Source of the DNA: Actinomycetospora sp. NBRC 106378
Lineage (GTDB): Bacteria; Actinomycetota; Actinomycetes; Mycobacteriales; Pseudonocardiaceae
Length of the DNA stretch: 64,000 bases
Reading direction: 5' to 3'
Assembly (NCBI RefSeq): GCF_030269685.1
Contig: NZ_BSTT01000018.1
Location: forward strand, 50,121 to 114,120
The position numbers and the translations under genes are program-made. Shown one piece after another: positions 7,475 through 16,639 of the stretch (position 1 is the first letter of the stretch; every line of letters starts with the position of its first letter). Below the pieces are notes generated by a model that saw only the letters and a list, made by a program, of their open reading frames with translations, searched no databases and was not told the origin of the DNA.

Positions 7475-10400
7475 TCACGCCCGGATGCGCAGCCCCTTCG
7501 GGCTGTTGCGGAACCCGGCCTCGCCCAGCGCCTCGGCGAGCACCCCGTCCATCGCGCTCGACCCGTCGGTGCGTTCGACCGACAATCCGCCGAGCGACCC
7601 GTCCCGCACCGCGGCCGTCAGGGCGTTCGCCGCCTCGGTGAGCCGCTCCAGGTCGTCGGTGAACGACAGCAGCGACTTGCCGCCGCGCTCGACGTAGATC
7701 GTCGGCTCCCCGTCGGTGAGCACCACGAGCGCGCCCGCCTTCCGGCCGGGCCGGTGGTTCGTGGTGCCGTCCTGCGCCGCGCGCGTCGGCGGCCACTCCA
7801 GCGCCGCACCCCACGGCTGCGCAGGGTCGGTCGCGGCGAGCACCAGGGCCTGCTGGCCCCGGGCGGACGCGTCGTCGTCCCGCGAGGTCGCGCGCAGGCG
7901 GTCGATCGCCCCCGGTACCGCGAACTGCGCGGCGCCGAGGCCCTCGACGACGTAGCCGCGCCGACACCGACCGGACTCCTCCATCGCGCGCAGCACCGGG
8001 TAGATGCCCGTGAAGCCGCCGCTGATCCGCTCCGTGTCGAGCGCGCCCCGCGTGAGCACCCCGTGCCGTTCGAGGAACGACTCCGTCCGGGCCTGGGCCC
8101 GCCGTGTCGCGTCCGGCTCCCGCTCGGGCACGGCCGACCACCGCCCCGCGACCGTCGGCGGCCCGGTCCGCGACGGCATCTGCGGCCGCCCGACCCGCGC
8201 GTACCGGCCCCGTGACGGGGCGCGGCGCTGTTTGTGGGCCGCCTTCGACCGTCCGCCCCCGCCCGAGACCAGGGCCCGGACCGGGGCGAGCGTGTCGTTC
8301 GTGGCGTGCCCGGCCCAGACGAGGTCCCAGAGCGCCTCGACCGTGGTCGGGTCGTCGGGGATCGACTCGCCGGCGTCGCGCAGGATCGCGCCCGCGCGGT
8401 CGGACAGCGTGCGGAAGAACAGGGCGCCCCCGCCGTCGAGGGCCTCCAGCAACGCGCGGTGCAGCGGCGACTCGACCAGCCCGTCGTCGGGCTCGGGCAG
8501 CATCAGGTCGGCGACGTCGGCCGGGGCGACCGCGAGCCAGCCGTCGCCGCCGGAGAGCGTGCCGCACCCGGTCCAGGTGACCTCGCCGGCGCTGGTGAGC
8601 TCGTCGAGCAGGGCCGTCGTGTACCCGGGCAGCCGGGTCGGCAGCACGAGCGACTCCCACGCGCTCGCGGGCACCGGCGCGCCCGCGAGCTGCTCGATGA
8701 CGTTGAGGACGTCGTCGGGGCTGGGCGCCCGGCGGCGCCGACCACCGATGCCGTGCCACGACGGCAGAAACCGTCCCAGCGCCGCGGGCTCCACCGGCTC
8801 GACCTCGGCCCGCAACCGCGCCAGCGACCCACGCCGGATGCGCCGCAGGACCTCGGCGTCGCAGAAGTCGATCCCGCCGTCGGGCACCCCGGAGTCGCCG
8901 GGCACCGGGGGCGCGTCGGTCGGCCGGAGCTCGCCGCGCACCAGGCGCCCGGCGCCGGCCATCCGCTCCAGCACCGAGGACACCACCGCCGGCCCGAGCC
9001 CGAACCTCCGGGCCGCGGCGGAGGCCGGGAACGGACCGCGGGTGCGGGCGTAGCGGGCCAGGAGGTCGCCCAGCGGGTCGGCCACTGGTTCGGTGAACGC
9101 CTCGGGGACCCCGACGGGCAGACCGGCACCGAGGGCGTCGCGCAGCCGCCCGGCGTCCTCGATCGCGACCCACCGACGCTCGCCCGCGATCTTCACCCGC
9201 AGCGCGCGACGGGACGACTCGAGCGTCTCCAGCCACTCCTCGCGCACCCCGCGCTCGGCGGCCTCGGCCGTGGTCAGGTCGCCGACGAACCGCAGCAGGT
9301 CGGCCGTGCCCTCGACGTCGCGCACGTGCCGCTCCGGGTCGGTGCGCTGCAGGCCCGACTCGACCTCGGCGAGCACCTCGACGTCGAGCAGTTCGCGGAT
9401 CGCCTCCGACCCGAGCAGCTCGGCGAGCAACGTCGAGTCCAGCGAGAGGGCCGCCGCGCGCCGCTCCGCCAGCGGGGCGTCCATCTCGTAGAGGAACATC
9501 CCGACGTAGCCGAACATCAACGTCCGGGCGAACGGCGACGCCGACGGGGTCGCCACGTCGACCACCTGCACCGCGCGCGACCGGACGTCGCGCATCAGCT
9601 CGACCAGGCCCGGGACGTCGTACACGTCCTGCAGGCACTCCCGGTAGGTCTCGAGCACCACCGGGAACTGCTCGTACTTCGAGGCGACGCTCATCAGCTG
9701 CGCGGCCTTCTGGCGCTGCTGCCACAACGGCGTGCGCCGGGTGGGGTCGCGCCGGGGGAGCAGCAGCGAGCGCGCCGCGCACTCGCGGAAGCGTGCGGCG
9801 AACAGGGCGGACCCGCTCACCTCCGCCGTCACGAGCTGGTCGACCTCGTCGGGGTCGAGGAGCACGTCCTCGGCACCGGGCAGGATCTCCGCGCCCGTGT
9901 CGTCGAGGGTGTCGGGGAGGCGCAGCACGATGCCGTCGTCGGCGGACGCCGCCGAGACCTCCAGGCCCCGCTGCTCGCGGAACCGCGCCGCGATCGCCAG
10001 CGCCCACGGGGCGTTGACCTGCGCGCCGAACGGGGAGTGCACCACGATGCGCCAGTCGCCCAGCTCGTCGCGGAACCGCTCGACGACGATCGTCCGGTCG
10101 CTCGGGACGTGCCGGGTCGCGTCGCGCTGCTCGCCGAGGTAGCCGACGAGGTTGTCGACGGCCCACGCGTCGAGGCCGGCCGCGGCGGCCCGTTCGCGCG
10201 CCGCCGCGTCGTCGGCACCCGCGATCTCGCGCACGAACGCCCCCAGCGCCCGCCCGAGCTCGAGCGGGCGACCCAGCGCGTCGCCCTTCCAGAACGGCAT
10301 CCGGCCCGGCACCCCGGGCGCGGGCTCGGCGATCACGCGGTCGCGGGTGATGTCGAGGACCCGCCACGTGGTCGACCCGAGCAGGAACGTGTCGCCCGCC

Positions 10401-12220
10401 CGGGACTCGTAGACCATCTCCTCGTCGAGCTCACCGACCCGCGATCCGCCCGTGCCGTTCTCGCCGGACCCGGGCGTGACGACGGTGTAGAGCCCGCGGT
10501 CGGGGATCGTGCCGCCGGAGGTGACGGCGAGCCGTTGCGCGCCCGGCCGGCCCGCGAGCTCGTCGGTGACACGGTCCCAGGTGATGCGCGGCCGCAGCTC
10601 GCCGAACTCCTCGCTCGGGTACCGGCCGGCGAGCATGTCGAGCACCGAGGTCATCGCCGAGTCGGGCAGGCCGCTGAACGGGGCCGCCCGGCGGACGAGC
10701 GCCGTGAGGTCGGTCAGCGACCAGTTCTCCATCGCGGTCATCGCCACGACGTGCTGGGCCAGGACGTCGAGCGGGTTGCGCGGGTAGCGCATCGCCTCGA
10801 TCTTCCCGCCCGCCATCCGCTCGGCCACGACCGCGCACGAGACGAGGTCGCCCCGGTACTTCGGGAACACGACCCCCTCGGACACCGCGCCGACTTGGTG
10901 GCCCGCGCGCCCGACGCGCTGCAGCCCGCTCGCGACCGACGGCGGCGCCTCGACCTGCACCACGAGGTCGACCGCGCCCATGTCGATGCCCAGCTCCAGG
11001 CTGGAGGTCGCCACCACGCACGGCAGCTGGCCGGACTTCAGCGCCTCCTCCACCAGGGTGCGCTGGGTCCGGCTCATCGACCCGTGGTGCGCCCGCGCGA
11101 CGATCACCTCGGCGGGCTCGGCCACGCCCGACTGCCCGACCGCCTCTGCGGGGAACGGCCCCCTCGCGACGACGGCGGGTGCCTCGTCATCCCCGTCGTC
11201 GGCGTCCTCGGTGTCGTCGTCGAGGTCGACCGGCTCCGCCTCCGCCTGGGCGAGCGCCGCGCGTTCGGTGGCGAGCTCGTTGATCCGGGCGGTCAGCCGT
11301 TCGGCGAGCCGCCGCGAGTTCGCGAACACGATCGTGGAGCGGTGCTCCTCGACGAGGTCGAGCACCTTCTCCTGCACCGCGGGCCAGATGGAGGCGCGCT
11401 GCGCGGCGCCGGCCGCCGAGCCCTCGACCTCCTCCTCGACCCCCGGGCCACTCTGGTTGTCCCCCGCGTCGAGCGCGCTCATGTCCTCGACCGGCACCAC
11501 GACGCTGACCTGGACGACCTTGCTCGACTCCGGCTGCACCACGCGCACCGGGCGGCCGCCCGCGAGGAACGTGGACACCTCCTCGACCGGCCGCACCGTC
11601 GCCGAGAGGCCGATCCGCTGCGCGGGTGCGTCGAGCAGGGCGTCGAGCCGCTCCAGGGAGAGGGCCAGGTGCGCCCCGCGCTTCGACGCGAGCACGGCGT
11701 GGACCTCGTCCACGATCACCGTGTCGACCCCGCGCAGCGACTCCCGCGCGGCCGAGGTGAGCAGCAGGAACAGCGATTCCGGCGTGGTCACGAGGACGTC
11801 CGGCGGAATGCGGTTGAAGGTGCGGCGCTCGTCGGCCGGGGTGTCGCCGGTGCGCGATCCCACGGTGATGTCGGGTTCGGGCAGCCCCAGCCGGTGCGTG
11901 GCCTGGCGCAGCCCGGCGAGCGGCGAGCGCAGGTTGCGCTGCACGTCGACGGTCAGCGCCTTCATCGGTGAGACGTAGAGGACCCGGCAGCGCCGCTGCG
12001 GCTCCTCGGGCAGGGGGGCGGACGCGAGCCGGTCGAGCGCCCAGAGGAACGCGGCGAGCGTCTTGCCGGAGCCCGTGGGGGCGACGACGAGGGCGTGCTC
12101 GCCGTCGGCGACCGCGTCCCACGCGCCCGCCTGCGCGGCGGTGGGTTCACCGAAGGCGCCGGTGAACCAGTCCCGCGTGGCGGGGGAGAAGCGGTCGAGG
12201 ACGGTCACAGCGTCATGCAT
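7475..12220 (-). CDS. lhr: Lhr-family ATP-dependent DNA helicase
   Basis: 1581 residues, the normal size of full-length actinobacterial Lhr. The N-terminal superfamily-2 core has motif I APTGSGKT (about 48-55), a DEVH Walker B (VIVDEVHAVLAS), SATVRP as motif III, and the C-terminal RecA fold with TSSLELGIDMG and QRVGRAGHQ. A winged-helix/beta-barrel Lhr core and the long Lhr C-terminal extension follow. Lhr is a 3'-to-5' DNA translocase linked to DNA repair. ATG 12220 gives the canonical beginning; GTG 12208 is an alternative. It is divergent from the DUF262 gene. The nei2 glycosylase gene often found beside lhr is not here. Confidence 0.95.
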   Translation of the reverse strand: MHDAVTVLDRFSPATRDWFTGAFGEPTAAQAGAWDAVADGEHALVVAPTGSGKTLAAFLWALDRLASAPLPEEPQRRCRVLYVSPMKALTVDVQRNLRSPLAGLRQATHRLGLPEPDITVGSRTGDTPADERRTFNRIPPDVLVTTPESLFLLLTSAARESLRGVDTVIVDEVHAVLASKRGAHLALSLERLDALLDAPAQRIGLSATVRPVEEVSTFLAGGRPVRVVQPESSKVVQVSVVVPVEDMSALDAGDNQSGPGVEEEVEGSAAGAAQRASIWPAVQEKVLDLVEEHRSTIVFANSRRLAERLTARINELATERAALAQAEAEPVDLDDDTEDADDGDDEAPAVVARGPFPAEAVGQSGVAEPAEVIVARAHHGSMSRTQRTLVEEALKSGQLPCVVATSSLELGIDMGAVDLVVQVEAPPSVASGLQRVGRAGHQVGAVSEGVVFPKYRGDLVSCAVVAERMAGGKIEAMRYPRNPLDVLAQHVVAMTAMENWSLTDLTALVRRAAPFSGLPDSAMTSVLDMLAGRYPSEEFGELRPRITWDRVTDELAGRPGAQRLAVTSGGTIPDRGLYTVVTPGSGENGTGGSRVGELDEEMVYESRAGDTFLLGSTTWRVLDITRDRVIAEPAPGVPGRMPFWKGDALGRPLELGRALGAFVREIAGADDAAARERAAAAGLDAWAVDNLVGYLGEQRDATRHVPSDRTIVVERFRDELGDWRIVVHSPFGAQVNAPWALAIAARFREQRGLEVSAASADDGIVLRLPDTLDDTGAEILPGAEDVLLDPDEVDQLVTAEVSGSALFAARFRECAARSLLLPRRDPTRRTPLWQQRQKAAQLMSVASKYEQFPVVLETYRECLQDVYDVPGLVELMRDVRSRAVQVVDVATPSASPFARTLMFGYVGMFLYEMDAPLAERRAAALSLDSTLLAELLGSEAIRELLDVEVLAEVESGLQRTDPERHVRDVEGTADLLRFVGDLTTAEAAERGVREEWLETLESSRRALRVKIAGERRWVAIEDAGRLRDALGAGLPVGVPEAFTEPVADPLGDLLARYARTRGPFPASAAARRFGLGPAVVSSVLERMAGAGRLVRGELRPTDAPPVPGDSGVPDGGIDFCDAEVLRRIRRGSLARLRAEVEPVEPAALGRFLPSWHGIGGRRRRAPSPDDVLNVIEQLAGAPVPASAWESLVLPTRLPGYTTALLDELTSAGEVTWTGCGTLSGGDGWLAVAPADVADLMLPEPDDGLVESPLHRALLEALDGGGALFFRTLSDRAGAILRDAGESIPDDPTTVEALWDLVWAGHATNDTLAPVRALVSGGGGRSKAAHKQRRAPSRGRYARVGRPQMPSRTGPPTVAGRWSAVPEREPDATRRAQARTESFLERHGVLTRGALDTERISGGFTGIYPVLRAMEESGRCRRGYVVEGLGAAQFAVPGAIDRLRATSRDDDASARGQQALVLAATDPAQPWGAALEWPPTRAAQDGTTNHRPGRKAGALVVLTDGEPTIYVERGGKSLLSFTDDLERLTEAANALTAAVRDGSLGGLSVERTDGSSAMDGVLAEALGEAGFRNSPKGLRIRA

Positions 12221-12277
12221 ACCCGTCGGGTCCGACAGCCACCGTCGTCACCGGGAAGACAAGCGTTCCGAGGTGCC

Positions 12278-12303
12278 TGCCGCACGTCTCCGACCGTGCG
12301 GCA
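12278..12303. other. 8-bp stem-loop between divergent lhr and the DUF262 gene
   Basis: TGCCGCAC (12278-12285) and GTGCGGCA (12296-12303) are perfect inverted copies with a 10-nt spacer, midway in the 146-bp divergent gap. It could be an operator or a 5'-leader hairpin for the DUF262 gene. Nothing else is recognisable in this gap. Confidence 0.35.
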
Positions 12304-12366
12304 CGATGCAGCGCGAGCCAGGAGGACTAGGGCCGCGGCCTCCATCCGCGGTCGAGGGGGGCCACG

Positions 12367-14142
12367 ATGGCGTTTCAGGCGCCGCTGACCGTCGAGGCGA
12401 TGCTTCGAGGTATTCATGAGAAGAAGTACCTGCTTCCAGCTATTCAGCGAGAGTTCGTATGGGGCAGCGACCAAATCCGTGCTCTTGTCGACAGCCTCCT
12501 CCGAGGTTATCCAATCGGTTCCTTCCTCGTGTGGGAGGTCGAACCCGGGACGGCGAGTAGCTACACCTTCTACGACTTCCTCACCAACTATCACGAGCGC
12601 GACGACCCTTATGCTAGTAAGGCAACGGTGCCGAGCGGCTCCGGGACACTCGCCGTGCTGGACGGTCAACAACGTCTCACCGCCCTCAACATCGCCTTCT
12701 ACGGCAGCTATGCAGTCAAGAAGAAGTACGCTTGGTGGAACAGTCCGGATGCCTTTCCTACTCGGCGCCTATATCTGAACCTCCTGCGCGACGCCGAGTC
12801 CGACGATCTCGGGCTCCAGTACGACCTTCAGTTCCTGAGCTCAGACGAAGCTCTGCCGGAGTCGGGAGAACCCGATGGCTGGTACCCGGTGTCGCACGTG
12901 CTCGGACTCGCAGATACCGGTCCCAGTGCGCTTGAGGTCCTGCAGAAGCGTGGAATCGATCTGAATCGCGGGCTCTCCGCTCACAAACGGCTGCACTCGC
13001 TTCACCAAGCGGTGCGCGAGCTCCGTCCGGTCAATTATTTCCTGGAGTCTTCGCAGGATTCGGACAAGGTTCTCGACATCTTCGTCCGAGTCAACAGCGG
13101 CGGAACCACCCTCTCTTATTCCGACCTACTGTTGTCGATGGCGACGAACCAGTGGGAAGGTCTGGATGCTCGGGAAGAGGTACGTCGTCTCGTGCATGAA
13201 CTCAACACGGACGGGGCGAGGGTCTTCTCGTTCACGAAGGACAACGTCCTCAAGACTGCATTGATGGTGGCTGGCGTCGATCTGCGCTTCCGTGTCTCGA
13301 ATTTCACGACGGAGAATATGAGGAAGGTCGAGCAGTCGTGGCCAGAGACCAAGAAAGCGCTGATCCGGGCGGCGACGCTTCTTGCCTCGTTTGGATTCAA
13401 CGCCCGCACGCTGACCGCCCACAGTGCGGTCGAGCCCATCGCGTACTACCTGGCGCATCGGGAACTGGGCGACAACTATCTAACTTCGGGCGCGACGGCG
13501 GCCGACCGTCGAACGATCCAGACGTGGGTCACAAGGTCTCTTGTGAAGCGGGGAATCTGGGGCTCAGGGTTGGACACCTTGCTGGCGCGCCTTCGCGGCG
13601 CGATCAACGAGCGTGGTTCCGACGGGTTCCCCTTGATGGAGATCGAGAGGGAGATGGCGCGAGCTGGAAAGTCCTTAAGTGTCGATGCGACGGAAGTGGA
13701 TGAGCTGCTCGAACTGAAATACGGAGGTCAACGGACCTTCCCGGTGCTGGCGCTGCTCTATCCGGGCCTTGACCTCGCACAGCAGTTCCACGAGGACCAC
13801 ATCTTCCCGAAAGCGCGCTTCACGCGTCGTCGAGAGTTAAGCGCGGCAGGTCTGGATCCTGAGGCCGTCGGTCGGTATCGGGACCTCGCAGACCGGCTTC
13901 CTAACCTCCAGCTGCTGGGCGGCCTTCAGAATGTGGAGAAGCAGACAAGACTGCCGGGAGACTGGCTCGACGAAAGATTCCAGGGCGAAGCTGCGCAGCG
14001 GGCAGAGTATGTCGACCGGAACGATCTTCAAGGCCTGCCTGGCACGCTGTCTGGATTCGAGGAGTTCTACGAGCAGAGGAAGGAGCGGCTCCGCGAAAAG
14101 CTCCACGCCGTACTAGGGGTCGAGTCGCAGCCGATCCATTAG
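12367..14142 (+). CDS. DUF262/DUF1524 (GmrSD-like) nuclease, probable defence protein
   Basis: 591 residues. The N-terminal DUF262 domain has IQREFVW (26-32) and the nucleotide-binding hallmark DGQQR (99-103). The C-terminal DUF1524 His-Me nuclease has HEDHIFPKARF with His475, Asp477 and His478, then LPNLQLLGGLQNVEKQ. This is the layout of fused GmrS-GmrD type IV restriction enzymes and of relatives such as SspE and BrxU, which cleave modified phage DNA. The base composition is foreign: 34 of 60 bases are G/C in 13621-13680, against 42 of 60 in lhr at 11941-12000. The codons are mixed rather than G/C-ending. A G-rich ribosome-binding site precedes ATG 12367. No partner methylase or second subunit is adjacent. 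Confidence 0.9.
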   Translation: MAFQAPLTVEAMLRGIHEKKYLLPAIQREFVWGSDQIRALVDSLLRGYPIGSFLVWEVEPGTASSYTFYDFLTNYHERDDPYASKATVPSGSGTLAVLDGQQRLTALNIAFYGSYAVKKKYAWWNSPDAFPTRRLYLNLLRDAESDDLGLQYDLQFLSSDEALPESGEPDGWYPVSHVLGLADTGPSALEVLQKRGIDLNRGLSAHKRLHSLHQAVRELRPVNYFLESSQDSDKVLDIFVRVNSGGTTLSYSDLLLSMATNQWEGLDAREEVRRLVHELNTDGARVFSFTKDNVLKTALMVAGVDLRFRVSNFTTENMRKVEQSWPETKKALIRAATLLASFGFNARTLTAHSAVEPIAYYLAHRELGDNYLTSGATAADRRTIQTWVTRSLVKRGIWGSGLDTLLARLRGAINERGSDGFPLMEIEREMARAGKSLSVDATEVDELLELKYGGQRTFPVLALLYPGLDLAQQFHEDHIFPKARFTRRRELSAAGLDPEAVGRYRDLADRLPNLQLLGGLQNVEKQTRLPGDWLDERFQGEAAQRAEYVDRNDLQGLPGTLSGFEEFYEQRKERLREKLHAVLGVESQPIH

Positions 14143-14197
14143 CGAGGCGGGTTCGGCCCTTGGTGCGGCCTCCGCCCTGCAGTCCCTAGGCCGCCGC

Positions 14198-14335
14198 TCA
14201 CCGACGCTGGGAGAACCACCAGCGCAGCAGCACCACGAGCGCCGCGACCAGGCCCAGGACCGAGAGCACCGGCCCGAGCCACTCGTAGCCGGCGGGCGTC
14301 GGGAGGCCGATCTGGGCGAGGAGGACGTCCACCAC
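14198..14335 (-). CDS. Small single-span membrane protein (about 45 aa)
   Basis: The frame from GTG 14335 (or GTG 14332) to TGA 14198-14200 encodes a short amphipathic start, then a membrane helix GPVLSVLGLVAALVVLL, then RWWFSQRR, which is positive-inside. The hydrophobic run with a basic end is hard to explain as a shadow of anything else, because no gene lies on the other strand here. No good ribosome-binding site is visible. The rest of the 14143-14446 gap shows no other gene. Confidence 0.5.
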   Translation of the reverse strand: MVDVLLAQIGLPTPAGYEWLGPVLSVLGLVAALVVLLRWWFSQRR

Positions 14336-14434
14336 GTCGAGGCTACCGACCGGCCGGGCGCCGCCGGTCCCACGTCACGGGCCGGGCTCCGGTCCCGACG
14401 GCGGGTGGGGTCGGGTCGGTCCACCGGCCGCACC

Positions 14435-14440
14435 TACCCT
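14435..14440 (+). promoter_or_regulatory. Leaderless -10 box for the DUF3046 gene
   Basis: TACCCT ends 6 nt before GTG 14447. The same hexamer occurs 8 nt before the miaB start. The only purine-rich stretch (GAGG) lies 1 nt before the GTG, too close to act as a ribosome-binding site. Confidence 0.45.
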
Positions 14441-14446
14441 CGAGGC

Positions 14447-14641
14447 GTGCGCCTGACCCACTTCCGGCAGCTGATGGAGGACGAGTTCGGCGCCGTGCGC
14501 GCCTCCTCGATCGCCCGGGACCACGTGTTCTCCGCCCTCGACGGGCGGACGGTGGAGCAGGCCCTCGAGGAGGGCGAGGAACCGCGCGAGGTCTGGCGTG
14601 CGGTCTGCGCGGAGTTCGACGTCCCGGCCACCCGGAGGTGA
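14447..14641 (+). CDS. DUF3046 family protein upstream of recA
   Basis: 64 residues, beginning RLTHFRQLMEDEFG and containing RDHVFSALDGRTVEQAL, which is diagnostic for DUF3046 (PF11248). This small protein is encoded immediately upstream of recA across actinobacteria (Rv2738c in M. tuberculosis). Its function is unknown. The GTG at 14447 was chosen because it gives the full family length and follows a TACCCT -10 box. The LexA box for recA lies 22 bp beyond its stop codon. Confidence 0.9.
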   Translation: MRLTHFRQLMEDEFGAVRASSIARDHVFSALDGRTVEQALEEGEEPREVWRAVCAEFDVPATRR

Positions 14642-14662
14642 CCGGCGTGTCCCCCTCCTGGA

Positions 14663-14685
14663 TCGAACACGTGTTCGTCTAGTCT
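14663..14685 (+). promoter_or_regulatory. recA promoter with LexA (SOS) box
   Basis: A 16-bp box at 14663-14678 reads TCGAACACGTGTTCGT, one mismatch from the actinobacterial consensus TCGAAC-N4-GTTCGA. It is followed directly by TAGTCT (14680-14685), a TANNNT -10. LexA bound here would cover the promoter spacer. The 138-nt leader to recA also has a DnaA-like TTGTCCACA at 14729-14737. Confidence 0.85.
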
Positions 14686-14823
14686 GAACGTCGCAGGCGG
14701 TTGTCCCCACCGGTACCGGCCGCCCGAGTTGTCCACAGCCGAAGACCAGCTCGTGCGATGTTGTCGGACCCCTGTCCTACCGTCGCTGCCGAACACCACA
14801 CCCGTCCCGAGGGGGAACCCCGC

Positions 14824-15870
14824 ATGCCTCAGGCCCCGGATCGCGACAAGGCGCTCGAGCTCGCCCTGGCGCAGATCGACAAGCAGTTCGGCAAGGGCTC
14901 GGTGATGCGGCTGGGCGACGAGGGTCGCGCGCCGATCAGCGTCATCCCCACCGGCTCGATCGCCCTGGACGTCGCGCTCGGCGTCGGCGGTCTGCCGCGT
15001 GGCCGCGTCGTCGAGATCTACGGTCCGGAGTCCTCCGGGAAGACGACCGTCACGCTGCACGCCGTCGCCCAGGCGCAGGCCCAGGGCGGCGTCGCCGCGT
15101 TCATCGACGCCGAGCACGCGCTGGACCCGGAGTACGCCAAGGCGCTCGGCGTCGACACCGACGCGCTGCTGGTCGCCCAGCCGGACACCGGTGAGCAGGC
15201 GCTCGAGATCATGGACATGCTGATCCGGTCGAACGCCCTCGACATCATCGTCGTCGACTCCGTCGCCGCGCTCGTGCCCCGCGCCGAGATCGAGGGCGAC
15301 ATGGGCGACAGCCACGTGGGTCTGCAGGCCCGCCTCATGAGCCAGGCCCTGCGCAAGATCACCGGTGCGCTGAACCACTCCGGCACCACGGCGATCTTCA
15401 TCAACCAGCTGCGCGAGAAGGTCGGCGTCATGTTCGGCTCGCCGGAGACCACCACCGGTGGTCGCGCGCTGAAGTTCTACTCGTCGGTGCGCCTGGACAT
15501 CCGCCGCATCGAGACGCTCAAGGACGGCACCGACGCGGTCGGCAACCGGACGCGCGTCAAGGTCGTGAAGAACAAGGTCGCGCCGCCGTTCAAGCAGGCC
15601 GAGTTCGACATGATCTACGGCCACGGCATCTCCAAGGAGGGGTCGCTGATCGACGTGGGTGTCGAGCAGGGCTTCGTCCGGAAGTCCGGTGCCTGGTACA
15701 CCTACGACGGCGACCAGCTCGGCCAGGGCAAGGAGAACGCCCGGAAGTTCCTGCGGGAGAACCCGGACGTCGCCGGCGAGATCGAGAAGCGGATCAAGGA
15801 GAAGCTCGGGATCGGGCCGAAGCTCGACGCCGACGAGACCCAGCCGGCGCCGGCCCCGGTCGACTTCTGA
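14824..15870 (+). CDS. recA: RecA recombinase
   Basis: 348 residues, the standard length, with no intein. The DNA-dependent ATPase has Walker [10 protein letters not shown] (about 66-74), [16 protein letters not shown] as the L1 region, and [22 protein letters not shown] as the L2 region. It catalyses strand exchange and promotes LexA self-cleavage. ATG 14824 follows a CCGAGGGGGA ribosome-binding site. The stop codon shares one base with the recX start (TGATG). SOS regulation is shown by the LexA box upstream. Confidence 0.99.
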   Translation: MPQAPDRDKALELALAQIDKQFGKGSVMRLGDEGRAPISVIPTGSIALDVALGVGGLPRGRVVEIYGPESSGKTTVTLHAVAQAQAQGGVAAFIDAEHALDPEYAKALGVDTDALLVAQPDTGEQALEIMDMLIRSNALDIIVVDSVAALVPRAEIEGDMGDSHVGLQARLMSQALRKITGALNHSGTTAIFINQLREKVGVMFGSPETTTGGRALKFYSSVRLDIRRIETLKDGTDAVGNRTRVKVVKNKVAPPFKQAEFDMIYGHGISKEGSLIDVGVEQGFVRKSGAWYTYDGDQLGQGKENARKFLRENPDVAGEIEKRIKEKLGIGPKLDADETQPAPAPVDF

Positions 15871-16451
15871 TGGCCCTCGGGCAGCGGCCACGGCGCCGCG
15901 CCCGGGAGGAACCGGAGCGGGACGCGCCGCCCGACCCGTCGGCCGACCCCGAGTCGGTGGCCCGCACCATCTGCCTGAACCTGCTCACCGCGCGGGCGCG
16001 GACGCGGTCCGAGCTCGCCGCGGAACTGGCCCGGCGCGACGTCGACGACGACGTCGCCGTCGTGGTGCTCGACCGGCTGGAGGAGGTGCGCCTGCTCGAC
16101 GACTCCGCCTTCGCGGAGCAGTGGGTCGACTCGCGGCACCGCCACCGGGGCCTCGGCAAGCGGGCGCTCTCCCAGGAACTGCGGCGCAAGGGCGTCGAGG
16201 CGGAGGTCGCGAACGCCGCCCTCGACGAGCTCGACCCGGAGTCGGAGCGGGCGAAGGCCGTCGAACTCGTCCGCCGTCGCCTGCCCTCCCTCGACCGCGT
16301 CGAGCCGCAGGCTGCCGCCCGGCGTCTGGTCGGCATGCTCGCCCGCAAGGGCTATGGCGCGGGCCTGGCCTACGAGGTCGTCCGCGAGGAGATGGCGTCC
16401 CGCGGCGCCGAGCTCGAGGGCGCCGCTCCCGACGACGACGAGCTCGTCTGA
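15870..16451 (+). CDS. recX: RecX regulatory protein
   Basis: 193 residues. RecX proteins cap and disassemble RecA filaments. The repeated three-helix units are visible: ARTICLNLLTARARTRSEL, then RLLDDSAFAEQWVDSR, then RRKGVEAEVANAALDEL, and a last unit ending GYGAGLAYEVVREEM. The first about 30 residues are a charged Arg/Pro tail. It overlaps the recA stop by one base, so the two are translationally coupled in an SOS operon. Confidence 0.95.
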   Translation: MALGQRPRRRAREEPERDAPPDPSADPESVARTICLNLLTARARTRSELAAELARRDVDDDVAVVVLDRLEEVRLLDDSAFAEQWVDSRHRHRGLGKRALSQELRRKGVEAEVANAALDELDPESERAKAVELVRRRLPSLDRVEPQAAARRLVGMLARKGYGAGLAYEVVREEMASRGAELEGAAPDDDELV

Positions 16452-16466
16452 CGGCCCGTCCCGGGT

Positions 16467-16501
16467 CAGGTGATGCGGATCACTTCAACATCACCTGTGA
16501 T
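16467..16501 (+). promoter_or_regulatory. CRP-type box and nested inverted repeats between recX and sdhC
   Basis: GTGATGCGGATCAC at 16470-16483 matches the CRP/GlxR core GTGA-N6-TCAC exactly. It sits inside a larger perfect inverted repeat, CAGGTGATG (16467-16475) and CATCACCTG (16489-16497). A second small palindrome, ATCACCTGTGAT, lies at 16490-16501. The element is about 140 bp upstream of sdhC. GlxR is known to control sdhCAB in corynebacteria. A terminator for recA-recX is the alternative. Confidence 0.5.
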
Positions 16502-16639
16502 CCGGACGACAGCCGGGAACACGCAGTCGTAGTGTGCTCCGCACCACACACGGCGTGACGCCGTGGTCGGCTGCGGTTCACCACCACGGAGACGCGGCAC
16601 CGGTCGTCACGCGAGCCCCGTCGACGAGGACCGGTGCGA

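Noticed and set aside
8234..11971. Very long plus-strand open frame inside lhr
   Set aside because: It is the complement of lhr in high-GC DNA. Its translation is Arg/Gly/His/Asp-rich with no domain, while the minus frame has all helicase motifs.
14113..14433. 106-codon minus-strand frame near the DUF262 3' end
   Set aside because: Different frame from the small membrane protein, Arg/Ser/Pro-rich and overlapping the DUF262 stop; the 14198-14335 frame is the credible one.
14824..15870. Intein in recA
   Set aside because: The gene has the normal 348-codon length with continuous RecA sequence.
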